Of a stretch of DNA of 55,994 nucleotides, positions 25,154 to 33,320 are shown piece by piece. Under the pieces are notes generated by a model, which saw only the letters and a program-made list of their open reading frames with translations, did not search any database and was not told the origin of the DNA. Each line of letters starts with the position of its first letter. The first letter of the stretch is position 1. A program made the position numbers and the translations under genes. Source of the stretch: Oscillospiraceae bacterium (GTDB lineage Bacteria > Bacillota > Clostridia > Oscillospirales > Oscillospiraceae); NCBI GenBank assembly GCA_017458335.1, contig JAFTFT010000042.1:1-55994 (forward strand), given 5' to 3'.

Positions 25154-25807
25154 TCAGATCCCGTAGAACTCGAGAAAGCGGCGAAGCTCTTCCGTCCCGG
25201 GAGAAGAGAGAAGCTGTGAGGCAGCACCCTGTTCCCGGAGCTCGCCCCGGTGGAGAAAGAGCAAATGCTGCGCGATGCGTCGGGCCTGCTGCAGGCTGTG
25301 TGTTACCAGCAGGATCCCGGCGCCGGTGTCGCGGCAGTAATCCGAGAGCAGAGCCTCGGCGGCAAGGGTGGATTCCACATCCATCGCGGCGGTCGGCTCG
25401 TCAAGGATCAGCAGCTCATAGTCGCGCATCAGCAGGCGCGCGAGAGCCATTTTGGCCGTTTCGCCGCCGGAGAGCCGCCTGGCGGACTGACGGGCCAGCG
25501 CGTCGATCTGCAGGCCGCGGAGAAGCTTTTCCCTGCGCCTGGTGTCGCTCCCGTTGAGGGCAAGATTTCGTGCGACGCTCATGCGAAAGGCATAACTTTT
25601 CTGCGGCATATAGCCGACAGAGAGCGTCGTGAGGAGCGGGCACTTCTGATCGGAGCGCTCGATGCCGGCGAGGACCCTGGCCAGAGTGGACTTGCCGCTG
25701 CCGTTCGGGCCGATGACGGCGGTGATGCAGCCATCCGGCAGCTCCAGATCCGGAAAGCGCAGAACCGTCCGGTTGCCGTAGCTTTTGGAGAAAGAGGAGA
25801 TCTTCAT
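25154..25807 (-). CDS. tupC: Tungstate ABC transporter ATP-binding protein
   Basis: A 217-residue ABC ATPase: Walker A GPNGSGKST (residues ~32-40), Q-loop in GYMPQKS, signature RLSGGETAK, Walker B LLILDEPTAAMD, and the switch His in VTHSLQQA. It powers tungstate uptake from the cytoplasmic face. It overlaps tupB by four bases and has GAGGAGG eight bases before its ATG. The tungstate assignment rests on tupB and tupA and on the surrounding tungsten enzymes. Confidence 0.92.
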   Translation of the reverse strand: MKISSFSKSYGNRTVLRFPDLELPDGCITAVIGPNGSGKSTLARVLAGIERSDQKCPLLTTLSVGYMPQKSYAFRMSVARNLALNGSDTRRREKLLRGLQIDALARQSARRLSGGETAKMALARLLMRDYELLILDEPTAAMDVESTLAAEALLSDYCRDTGAGILLVTHSLQQARRIAQHLLFLHRGELREQGAASQLLSSPGTEELRRFLEFYGI

Positions 25808-26490
25808 CGGCTCAGCCTCCTCTGCATCAGGGAAACGGCAATATTGACCGCGAGGGACAGCAGCATCAGGATCAGACCCAGCGCGATGCCGAGGGTGAAG
25901 TTCCCGCGGTTGGTGTACTGCATGATGGCAGTGGTCATGACGTTGGTTTTCCAGGCGATGGCGCCGCCCACCATCGAGACCGCACCCACTTCGGCAATCG
26001 CGCGGGCAAAGGCCAGCAGGTAGACGGAGAAAATGGAATAGACGCATTCGTTCACCAGCAGGAGAAAGCGCTTTCCCCAGCCGAAGCCGAGCCCTCGGGC
26101 AGTTTCCCGAAGTGAAGGGGCGATCTCTGCCACATAGGTTTCCATGTTGCCGATGACGATGGGGGTGATGAGTACCACCTGGGCGATGATCATGAGCTTT
26201 ACGGTGAAGAGCAGCTTCAGGTGGCGGAAGGGACCGACTCCGGAGAAGAGCATATAAAACAGCAGACCACAGACCACAGGCGGCATGCCCATGAGCGTGC
26301 GGTTGAGCACGACCAGCACGCCGCGGCCGGGAAAACGGCCGGCGCCCAGTGCGATGCCGACGGGCAGGCCGATCAGCAGCGCCAGCACCGAGCTTGTAAG
26401 GCACAGCCGCGCCGTTGTGGAGAGAATATTCAGCAGCTCGGGATCTGACGAAAAGATCAGAGCGATTGCCTTTTGGATTGCGGTACCCAT
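25804..26490 (-). CDS. tupB: Tungstate ABC transporter permease
   Basis: A 228-residue permease with about five membrane segments. The cytoplasmic EAA-type loop that contacts the ATPase is ETARGLGFGWGKRF, and the AEVGAVSMVGGAIAWKTNVMT stretch is typical of TupB proteins. The start at 26490 follows AGGAG by seven bases; an upstream in-frame ATG would add a hydrophilic leader without a ribosome site. It lies 108 bases behind tupA, with a hairpin in the gap. Confidence 0.92.
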   Translation of the reverse strand: MGTAIQKAIALIFSSDPELLNILSTTARLCLTSSVLALLIGLPVGIALGAGRFPGRGVLVVLNRTLMGMPPVVCGLLFYMLFSGVGPFRHLKLLFTVKLMIIAQVVLITPIVIGNMETYVAEIAPSLRETARGLGFGWGKRFLLLVNECVYSIFSVYLLAFARAIAEVGAVSMVGGAIAWKTNVMTTAIMQYTNRGNFTLGIALGLILMLLSLAVNIAVSLMQRRLSR

Positions 26491-26515
26491 TCCAACACTC
26501 CTGACAGAGACAGAT

Positions 26516-26550
26516 AAGGATAGCCCTGGGGAATACCCCAAGGCTATCTT
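26516..26550 (-). promoter_or_regulatory. Hairpin between tupA and tupB, likely attenuator
   Basis: A long hairpin: GATAGCC with GGCTATC and GGGG with CCCC around AATA (arms 26516-26531 and 26536-26550). It is followed on the minus strand by CCTTATCTG, a poor T-run. A second smaller repeat (CAAATCA, 26567-26589) lies just behind the tupA stop. Such hairpins often lower permease expression relative to the binding protein. Confidence 0.6.
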
Positions 26551-26598
26551 ACTTGATGTGGAGAGACAAATCAAGAAAATCCTGATTTGACCGGTGGC

Positions 26599-27579
26599 TT
26601 ACATGACGCCGTCGTTGGCAAGGAAGGTGAGGAAGGTAGCCTTGTCGGTGAGAATATAAGCGCCCATCTGCTCTGCCATCACGAGGCAGGCGCCCATGCC
26701 GGTGTTGGCGGAAATGTACCAGTCGGTGTAGTCCTTAAAGGACTCGGGTTCCGCGGTAATGCCCAGCTCTTCGGGCCAGAGGGAGAGCTCCTTGGTGTGG
26801 GTACCGGAACCGTCGCCGCGGGAGACAAAGGTGAACTTGCCGTCGGCGATGGCCTTGAAGGCCGCGAGGACATCCTCCGCGTCCTTGACCCCGGCGGGAT
26901 CGGCGGACGGGCCGCAGAGCACGAAGTAATTATACATATAGGTCAGACGCTCGGATTCCATGCCGTCCAGAACACAGGCGAAGCCATCCGCAACAAAGGC
27001 CTCTTCCTGCTTCTTGGAGTGGACGAGAATCAGGTCGGCGTTGCCCATCTTGGCGTTGGCAATGGCCTTGCCGGTACCGGCGGAATAGACCTCGACCTCA
27101 TAGCCGTATTTCTCTTCAAACATCGGCAGCAGGCTGCCAAGCAGACCGGAGTCATTGACGGAGGTGGTGGTGGACAGACGGATCAGCTTTGTCTCCTCAG
27201 TGGCTTCGGGGATGTCGGCCGTGGAGACAGGGCGGTCTTCCTTGAGATAGAAGAGGTATTCGCCGTACTCGGCAAAGCCGTAGTCCGCCGCGGCAGCCTC
27301 TCCCTCTTCGGAGAGCAGCCAGTTGATCAGGGCAGCGGCGCCGACGGTGTTGAGCGCCACATCCTCGACGGCGTTGCCGTCGGCATCCACGAAGGGAGCC
27401 TCGGGATTCACGGCCAGCAGGGTGTAGTTGTTGATCATGTTGTCGTCGGCTTCCATCAGGATCATCGTGTCAACGACAAGCGCGTCGGTCTCTTCAGCGG
27501 GTGCGTCTGCGGCAAAGGCGGAGATCCCCAGCGAGAAGAGCATGACCAGGGCAAGCAGCAGGGAAAGGGTCTTTTTCAT
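26599..27579 (-). CDS. tupA: Tungstate-binding protein TupA, circularly permuted
   Basis: A 326-residue exported binding protein with a signal peptide (1-23). Residues ~133-326 follow the start and middle of ordinary TupA: TTTSVNDSGLL (138-148), the GTGKAI loop, FVSRGDGSGTHTKE (251-264) and GMGACLVMAEQMGAYILTDK, then the protein stops shortly after TFLTF (315-319). The part that should follow is found at the N-terminus, residues ~33-112: ILMEADDNMINNYTLLAVNP, INWLLSEEG and ADYGFAEYGEYLFYL. The domain order is therefore rotated. The anion-binding motifs TTTS and SRGDGSGTH are intact, so it probably binds tungstate. AGGAGG precedes the ATG. Confidence 0.9.
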   Translation of the reverse strand: MKKTLSLLLALVMLFSLGISAFAADAPAEETDALVVDTMILMEADDNMINNYTLLAVNPEAPFVDADGNAVEDVALNTVGAAALINWLLSEEGEAAAADYGFAEYGEYLFYLKEDRPVSTADIPEATEETKLIRLSTTTSVNDSGLLGSLLPMFEEKYGYEVEVYSAGTGKAIANAKMGNADLILVHSKKQEEAFVADGFACVLDGMESERLTYMYNYFVLCGPSADPAGVKDAEDVLAAFKAIADGKFTFVSRGDGSGTHTKELSLWPEELGITAEPESFKDYTDWYISANTGMGACLVMAEQMGAYILTDKATFLTFLANDGVM

Positions 27580-27594
27580 GATAGTTCCTCCTGT

Positions 27595-27662
27595 AAAAAA
27601 AATACTCTTTCCAGAACAAAACAGACCCAGCATGGCTGTGTCGGTTCTGCTTCCAGAAAGAG
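27595..27662 (-). promoter_or_regulatory. Terminator-like hairpin in the tupA leader
   Basis: On the minus strand CTCTTTC (27656-27662) pairs with GAAAGAG (27605-27611), and inside it CAGAAC (27644-27649) with GTTCTG (27612-27617). Eight T residues follow (27595-27602), and the tupA ribosome site comes directly after. A smaller hairpin, CGCTTTTGAAAAGCG, lies upstream near 27672-27686. The order hairpin, T-run, ribosome site is that of a transcription attenuator or riboswitch platform. I do not recognise a known aptamer. Confidence 0.6.
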
Positions 27663-27702
27663 GCTCGTCCACCGCTTTTCAAAAGCGTATGAAATTGAAA
27701 AA

Positions 27703-27731
27703 ATAGTATCACCCGCAGAACCAAAATACAA
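27703..27731 (-). promoter_or_regulatory. Promoter of tupABC
   Basis: On the minus strand TTGTAT (27726-27731), 17 bases, TACTAT (27703-27708), with TGA just before the -10 giving an extended -10 element. Predicted start is near 27696, so the leader is about 115 bases. Confidence 0.6.
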
Positions 27732-27740
27732 GAATCAAAG

Positions 27741-27753
27741 GCGCGTTCCGCGC
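27741..27753 (-). terminator. Short hairpin behind the moeA/flavoprotein operon
   Basis: GCGCG, TTC, CGCGC: a short but GC-only stem 52 bases behind the last gene of the minus-strand operon, followed on that strand by CTTTGATTCTTGTATTTT. It is a weak candidate terminator, placed just upstream of the tup promoter. Confidence 0.4.
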
Positions 27754-27804
27754 GAAATAAGATGAAGATGAACGAAAATGAACATATAAAGAGGTCCTGC
27801 GGCG

Positions 27805-28749
27805 TTACCGGTAAAGGCCGCGGACTTCCGGAAAAATGTCCGGATCGTGCTTGGACGCGGCAAGGGCGGAAGCGGCCAGCCTGCCGACGGAAGCGGCCTC
27901 GGCGACCGCAGAGTCCACCAGCTCGTGCACATGGTGACAGTTCCCGGCGAAGGAGAGCCAGTCCGGTGAACCGAGACCGGAGACCAGCGTCCGGTCCGGA
28001 ATCAGACCGACCACCGTCACCAGCGTGTCGCAGGGAATATGCGTCTGCGCTCCGGTATCAAGCTGCCGGAGAAGAACGCCGGTGAGTCTTCCGCTGCCGT
28101 AAAGCTCCGTGACCGTGGTCCGCAGGAGCAGCGGAATGCCGCTGGGCTCGAGAAAGCGGTGATAATTGCGGGCGAGTCCGCCGTAATGATCCTCCTGTTC
28201 CGCAACCGCGATGACGTGGGCGCCGGCCTCCTGCAGCCCAGCCGCCATGATCATGCCGAGATCCCCGCTGCCGAGAATGAGGATCTCTCTGCCGGGGAGG
28301 CGGTGCCGGAGATTCAGAAGCTCCTGGGCCTGTCCGGCGGTAAAAACACCGGAGGGACGCGTCCCTGTTACCGGGAGAGAGCCGATGGAGCGCTCGCGGC
28401 AGCCGGCGGCAAGGATCAGGCGCTGGAAACCAAGCTCCCTCAACCCTGTGCGGGAGGACAGAAGGGCACGACGATTCCCGGTGACGGAAAGAACCTCCGT
28501 CTCCGTCAGCAGACGGACACCGGTGTTCTGCAGCCCAGAGAGGAGAAAGGAGGCATATTCCGGTCCAGTTATTTCCGAACCGAAGACGGCCCGGCCGAAG
28601 CCCCGGTGACTGCACTGGCGGAGGATACCGCCGGGAGCAGAGGCACCGTCCACAAGAACCAGGTCACGGACACCCGCCTTCCAAGCGGCGGCAGCGGCGG
28701 ACATCCCCGCGGCGCCCGAACCGATGATCAGAAGTTCACAGTGTTCCAT
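27805..28749 (-). CDS. FAD/NAD(P)-dependent oxidoreductase (GlpB/HcnB-like)
   Basis: A 314-residue two-dinucleotide-binding flavoprotein. The FAD motif IIGSGAAGMSAA is near residues 7-18, and the NAD(P) motif LILGSGDLGMIMAAGL is in the middle. There is no redox-active CxxC, so it is not a thioredoxin reductase. It overlaps the upstream GlpA-like gene by 14 bases and has GGAGG five bases before its ATG, so the two proteins are made together and probably form one complex. Similar pairs occur in glycerol-3-phosphate and amino-acid dehydrogenases. In this operon with moeA genes, electron transfer linked to the tungsten enzymes is possible (inference). Confidence 0.85.
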   Translation of the reverse strand: MEHCELLIIGSGAAGMSAAAAAWKAGVRDLVLVDGASAPGGILRQCSHRGFGRAVFGSEITGPEYASFLLSGLQNTGVRLLTETEVLSVTGNRRALLSSRTGLRELGFQRLILAAGCRERSIGSLPVTGTRPSGVFTAGQAQELLNLRHRLPGREILILGSGDLGMIMAAGLQEAGAHVIAVAEQEDHYGGLARNYHRFLEPSGIPLLLRTTVTELYGSGRLTGVLLRQLDTGAQTHIPCDTLVTVVGLIPDRTLVSGLGSPDWLSFAGNCHHVHELVDSAVAEAASVGRLAASALAASKHDPDIFPEVRGLYR

Positions 28750-30175
28750 CTGCGCCTCCGTACACGAGGGAATCCCCGCCGGACTGCGTGACCGCTTCTT
28801 CCGAAATTCCAAGTGCTTCCGCAAGGATGGGAATCAGCTTCTGCCGGCAGCGGGCTCCCTGGCAGGGCCCCATCCCGGCGCCGAGCCGGTGCTTGAGTCC
28901 GTCCAGCGTCACCGCACCGCGGTGAATCGCCTCCAGAACCTCGCCGCGGGTGATTCCCTCGCAGCGGCAGAGCAGTTCGCCAAAGTCAGGATTCTGCCGG
29001 ACCGCCTTACAGCGTGCGTCAAAACCCAGACGCTTCATGCGGGGGATCCCGCTGCGTCCGGGAAAAAAGTCCGGGTTCGGAGAAAGCCGCAGATCTGCGG
29101 CCGTCTCCCCGGCAAGATATATCCCGAGCTGATCGGCACAGGTCAGACCGGGAGTCTTGACCCCGATCAGACTCCGGAAGCCGGGAGCGGGATGCTCGAT
29201 GACGAAGGTACCGATGCTGCTGCCGTCGGGGCGCTGCGGGTTCGGCCGGAGCGCCGCAAAGGAACGGATGATGTGTTCCTCGGAGAAGCCCGGGAAAACC
29301 TGCCCGGCGAAGCGGCGGACAAAGGAGAGGCCCGCTTCGCTTACGGACCAGTCGATCCCGTTCTCCCGCTCCGAGGGGCCGAGCAGCAGGCTGCCCTCCA
29401 CGGTTGGGACCGCGTTGAGACCTTTCCCGCCATCCTCCGGCTCCACCTGGATGATGTGAGAAGGATGCAGTCCGGCATCCCGGTCAAGAATCAGATAGTC
29501 ACCGGAAGTGGGATGGATGCTGACATCGCAGGGGAAAATGAGCCTCTGAACCTGATCGGCCTGCATGCCGGCGCAGTTGACAATCGCCCGGGCGAAAAAA
29601 TCCCCCTGTGTGGTGATGAGCCGGTAGCCGTCCTGTTCGGGACGAATGGAGAGCACACTTGTGTTCAGGGAAAGCTGCGCCCCGTTCTGCAGGGCGTTTT
29701 CGCAGGCGGCGATGCAGAGCTCCCATGGATTGACCGTGCCGGCGGACGGCGCATACAGGGCGCTGCTGACGCCGGGGGTGAGGCAGGGCTCCATGGCTTC
29801 GGCCTCCCGGCCGGAGACCAGAGAGAGACCAGGCACAGCGCTCTGCAGGCCTCTGTCGTACTTCAAGCGGAGCACGGCGTCCGCCTTCGGCCCGTAACTG
29901 AGCATCAGAGAGCCGCAGCGGGAGAAGGGAACATCCAGCTCCTCGCACAGTCTGCCGAAGGCCTCGTTCCCCCGGACGGTCATCGACGCCTTCAGGGTTC
30001 CAGGCTTGTGGTCATAACCGGGATAGATGATCGCGGAATTGGCCCGCGAGATGCCGGTACAGACATCCTCCCGGGCTTCCAGAAGAAGGACGGAGGCGTC
30101 CCAGCGGCAGAGGTTCCGGGCGGCAAAGCAGCCGAGCAGACCTCCGCCGATGACGGCGACATCGAAACGCTCCAT
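28736..30175 (-). CDS. FAD-dependent oxidoreductase (GlpA-like) with BFD-type iron-sulfur domain
   Basis: A 479-residue flavoprotein. Residues 1-~370 are a DAO-type FAD domain with VAVIGGGLLGCFAARNL at the start. The C-terminal domain is BFD-like, with cysteines at 403, 405, 438 and 443 (CRC and CQGARC), which should hold a [2Fe-2S] cluster. The layout matches the A subunit of anaerobic glycerol-3-phosphate dehydrogenase and relatives; a DUF1667 gene, often the third member, is absent. The ATG lies one base behind the stop of the moeA fusion gene (TGAGATG), so translation is coupled. The substrate is unknown. Confidence 0.85.
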   Translation of the reverse strand: MERFDVAVIGGGLLGCFAARNLCRWDASVLLLEAREDVCTGISRANSAIIYPGYDHKPGTLKASMTVRGNEAFGRLCEELDVPFSRCGSLMLSYGPKADAVLRLKYDRGLQSAVPGLSLVSGREAEAMEPCLTPGVSSALYAPSAGTVNPWELCIAACENALQNGAQLSLNTSVLSIRPEQDGYRLITTQGDFFARAIVNCAGMQADQVQRLIFPCDVSIHPTSGDYLILDRDAGLHPSHIIQVEPEDGGKGLNAVPTVEGSLLLGPSERENGIDWSVSEAGLSFVRRFAGQVFPGFSEEHIIRSFAALRPNPQRPDGSSIGTFVIEHPAPGFRSLIGVKTPGLTCADQLGIYLAGETAADLRLSPNPDFFPGRSGIPRMKRLGFDARCKAVRQNPDFGELLCRCEGITRGEVLEAIHRGAVTLDGLKHRLGAGMGPCQGARCRQKLIPILAEALGISEEAVTQSGGDSLVYGGADGTL

Positions 30176-30176
30176 C

Positions 30177-32087
30177 TCAGACCAGGTCGATGATCTCACC
30201 GGGCTGATCCAGGGTATATCCGCCCATGGCGGTGATGCGCGCTGCAAAGGCCGGGCTCTTCAGCGTTTCGATGAGCTGCCGGACCATGGGGGAAGACCAG
30301 GCGGTCTCGGGGATCAGCAGGTCATATTCTTCCACACAGACGGGGATGAAGTCCAGGTCATAGAGCCGGGCGGTGGAATAAATCCCCATGCCCGCATCGG
30401 CGGAGCCGCTGGCAATCTGAACGGCGACGGAGTTGTGGGTCATCTCCTCACGCTCGTAGCCGTAGATCTGCTCCGGGCGGATGCCGTGTTTCCCGCAGAG
30501 ATAGTCCATCAGGATGCGCGTGCCGGAGCCTTTCTGGCGGTTGACATAGCGGACACCCTCCCGCGCGATGTCGGAGAAGCCCTGAATCCCAAGCGGATTT
30601 CCCTTCTGCAGCATGAGCCCCTGCTGCCGCCCGACGCAGCGGACCAGATAAACGCCGCCGTGGGGGAAGTATTTTCGGATATAACTGCGGTTATAGATAC
30701 CGGTCTCGGTATCCAGCAGGTGGATGCCGGCGGCATGTGCTTCCCCGCGGCGGATGGCCATGATGCCTCCCATGGAGCCGACATGGGCGGAGCTGACATA
30801 CATGCTGTGGTTTGTGGTATGGATCAGGTCGGAGAGCTCATCCAGCAGCGGGTCGTGGCTGCCGATGACGACGAGGGTGTTCTTGAGTTTTTTCTTCGCA
30901 TTCAGCAGGCGGACGCGGACTTCTTCACCGGACTGGAAGCCTTCGGTCCCCTGGGGGACCTCGACGATGCCGTCGGCCTTCATAAAGGAGGAGACCACAC
31001 CGCTGCCGCGGGGCAGAGGAGAGGCGGTGAGCCGGTCGCCGACATAACCCATCCGGACGCGGACGTATTCCTGATACTTTAGACCGGAGACCACCGGCCG
31101 TGTCAGAATGGCACGGGTCCGGCTGCGGCTTTCACTCTCCCGGCCGAGCCACAGTTCAATCAGCGGCCGCAGCAGCTCCTCAATGACGATGATGCCGGAG
31201 ACCGGGTAGCCGGGGACACCGAGAATCGGCTTCGGCCCGCGGCAGCCGAGGATCGCGGGCTTGCCGGGCTTGATGGCGATGCCGTGATACAGCACCTGCC
31301 CGACGTCCCGGATGGAAGCGGTGGAGTAATCGTCACGGCCGGCAGAGGAGCCGGCGTTCAGGATGACCATGTCGCACTCATCCGCAGCCTGCCGGAGCAC
31401 GGCACGGATCTCGTCAAAGCGGTCCGGGACAATGGGATAGGTTTTCGGTACAGCGCCCCAGTCACTCAGCATGGCGGAGAAAATGGAGGAATTGAATTCC
31501 AGGATTTCTCCGGGCTTCGGATCGGCACAGGGCGGGATAATCTCGTCGCCGGTGGGAATGATGGCGACGACGGGCCTGCGGATGACCTCGAGTTCCGTTA
31601 CGCCGCCGGCGATCATGGCGCCGATGGCCGCGGGCGTGATCTCTGTATAGCCGGGGAGAATCATCTCTCCGGCGCAGATGTCCTCTCCGATCTGCCGGAT
31701 ATGCTGCCAGGGAGCGGCCGCGGCATGGATGGTAACGCTGCCGTCATCGTTTTTCACGAGCTCTTCCACCATGATCACCGCATCGCAGCCCTCCGGCACC
31801 GGGTCTCCGGTGTCGACGACGACATACTGGTCCTCCCGAAGCGTAACGGGAGTGGTCTCCGTCGCGCCGAAGCTGTCCCGCGCGTGCAGGGCGATCCCGT
31901 CCATGGCGCTGGCGGCATAGTGAGGGGCGTTGATGTTGGCGTAGACGGCGCGGGAGGTTACGCGGCCGTAGGCATGCTGTACGGCGACCGTTTCGGTCTG
32001 CGGACCGAAGCCGTTTTCGCGCAGCAGGGCGAGGTAGTCTTTTTTCGCCTGCTCCAGCGGGATGTTGGTCAGATATTCAAAGCTCAT
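30177..32087 (-). CDS. moeA: MoeA fused to a periplasmic-binding-protein-like domain
   Basis: A 636-residue protein. Residues 1-~400 are MoeA, the enzyme that inserts metal into adenylylated pterin: SAMDGIAL, VDTGDPVPEGCDAVIMVE, PTGDEIIPP, the NAGSSAGRDDYS loop and GVPGYPVSG. Residues ~403-636 are a PBP-like domain of the type linked to molybdate regulation, with GSHDPLLDELSDLI, NRQKGSGTRIL and IASGSADAGMG. No signal peptide is present, so it works in the cytoplasm. The same domain is in the regulator at the head of the operon. In a tungsten gene region it may select tungstate or sense the cofactor (inference). Confidence 0.92.
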   Translation of the reverse strand: MSFEYLTNIPLEQAKKDYLALLRENGFGPQTETVAVQHAYGRVTSRAVYANINAPHYAASAMDGIALHARDSFGATETTPVTLREDQYVVVDTGDPVPEGCDAVIMVEELVKNDDGSVTIHAAAAPWQHIRQIGEDICAGEMILPGYTEITPAAIGAMIAGGVTELEVIRRPVVAIIPTGDEIIPPCADPKPGEILEFNSSIFSAMLSDWGAVPKTYPIVPDRFDEIRAVLRQAADECDMVILNAGSSAGRDDYSTASIRDVGQVLYHGIAIKPGKPAILGCRGPKPILGVPGYPVSGIIVIEELLRPLIELWLGRESESRSRTRAILTRPVVSGLKYQEYVRVRMGYVGDRLTASPLPRGSGVVSSFMKADGIVEVPQGTEGFQSGEEVRVRLLNAKKKLKNTLVVIGSHDPLLDELSDLIHTTNHSMYVSSAHVGSMGGIMAIRRGEAHAAGIHLLDTETGIYNRSYIRKYFPHGGVYLVRCVGRQQGLMLQKGNPLGIQGFSDIAREGVRYVNRQKGSGTRILMDYLCGKHGIRPEQIYGYEREEMTHNSVAVQIASGSADAGMGIYSTARLYDLDFIPVCVEEYDLLIPETAWSSPMVRQLIETLKSPAFAARITAMGGYTLDQPGEIIDLV

Positions 32088-32102
32088 TTCAAACCCTCCG
32101 TA

Positions 32103-33317
32103 TCAGTTCAGATAGACCTGGACCGGAGCGCCTTTCGGAAGACCCTCGCAGTCCCGTTCAATGCAGAAAAAGCCGTCCGCTCCGGCCAGCTGCGTGATGA
32201 GCCCGGACTTGGAACGGATGGGAAGCGCCAGCACGCGCCCGTCCTGCCGGATCAGGCGGCAGGCGTTCACCTGAGCGCGGCCGTGGTTGGCGCCGACACT
32301 CTCGCTGAGCTCGGCCGTCACGGACCAGAGAGGACGCTCCCGCTCCGCAAGCCGGTCCAGCAGAGGAAGCACAAAGAGCCGGGCAACCACAAAGGCTGCG
32401 ACCGGGTGGCCGGGCAGACCGATGAGAGGCCTGTTTCCGGCACGGCCCATGATGGTGGGCTTGCCCGGCTTGAGGGCAATGCCGTGCAGCAGCAGCTCGC
32501 CGAGCGACTCGATGATGCGGCAGGAGGCGTCCTTGACGCCGACGCTGCTGCCGCCGGAGAGAAGCACCGCATCGCACTCCTGTACGGCGCGGGTGACGGT
32601 TTCATGCAGAAGGCTCTCATCATCGACGACGATGCCGTAAGAATGCGCTTCAGCCCCCTGCTCCGTGAGCAGCGCGCTGAGCAGGGCCGTGTTTACATCA
32701 CGGACCTGACCGGGCAGGGGCTGCTGATCGGGCGGGACGAGCTCATCCCCGGTGGAAATGATGCCGACGTTCAGCCTGCGCTGAACCGGGACAAGCGTCT
32801 TTCCGACGGCGGCCAGCGCTCCGATGTCCTGCGCCGTGAGAACGCGTCCGGCCCGGAGAACGATCTTGCCGGGGCAGACGTCGTCTCCGCGGAAAATGAC
32901 GTTCATGCCGGGGGCGCCCGGCTTCATGATGCCGATGGTGCCGTCTCCGTAGTCTTCGGTATACTCCAGCATGACCGCACAGTCGGCCCCCTCCGGCAGG
33001 GCACCGCCGGTCGGCACATAGGCACAGTTTTCACGAAGAAGGGCAAAGCCTGCGTCCTCGCCCATACGGATTTCCTCCTGGAGGGAGAGAACGGCAGGAA
33101 TCGCGTCGGAGCAGCCGAAGGTATCCGCGGCCCGAAGGGCATAGCCGTCGACGGTGGAGCGGTTGAAGTCGGGCACATATTCCTCCGCGGTGATATCCTC
33201 GGACAGGGTACGCCCTGCCGCCGCCTCGAGCGGAACGAATTCCGTCAGCCCCGGAATGGGTTGAAACTTGTCGTGAATCAAACGAAGGACTTCCTCGGGT
33301 GTCTTAACCTGAAGCAT
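32103..33317 (-). CDS. moeA: Molybdopterin molybdenumtransferase MoeA, stand-alone copy
   Basis: A 404-residue MoeA of normal length with all four domains: VDGYALRAAD, YVPTGGALPEGADCAVMLE, the GDELVPPDQQPLPGQ loop, LSGGSSVGVKD and GLPGHPVAA. It ligates molybdate or tungstate to the pterin dithiolene. It differs from the fused copy in the next gene (for example STVDGYA against SAMDGIA), so the two may handle different metals or steps. It lies three bases behind the regulator gene with GGAGGTG as ribosome site, and 15 bases before the fusion gene. Confidence 0.94.
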   Translation of the reverse strand: MLQVKTPEEVLRLIHDKFQPIPGLTEFVPLEAAAGRTLSEDITAEEYVPDFNRSTVDGYALRAADTFGCSDAIPAVLSLQEEIRMGEDAGFALLRENCAYVPTGGALPEGADCAVMLEYTEDYGDGTIGIMKPGAPGMNVIFRGDDVCPGKIVLRAGRVLTAQDIGALAAVGKTLVPVQRRLNVGIISTGDELVPPDQQPLPGQVRDVNTALLSALLTEQGAEAHSYGIVVDDESLLHETVTRAVQECDAVLLSGGSSVGVKDASCRIIESLGELLLHGIALKPGKPTIMGRAGNRPLIGLPGHPVAAFVVARLFVLPLLDRLAERERPLWSVTAELSESVGANHGRAQVNACRLIRQDGRVLALPIRSKSGLITQLAGADGFFCIERDCEGLPKGAPVQVYLN

Positions 33318-33320
33318 CTG

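Noticed and set aside
27644-27725. GGTTCTG near 27,716-27,722 as an anti-terminator for the tupA leader hairpin
   Set aside because: It lies in the spacer of the best promoter candidate and would not be in the transcript. It would count only if transcription starts further upstream.
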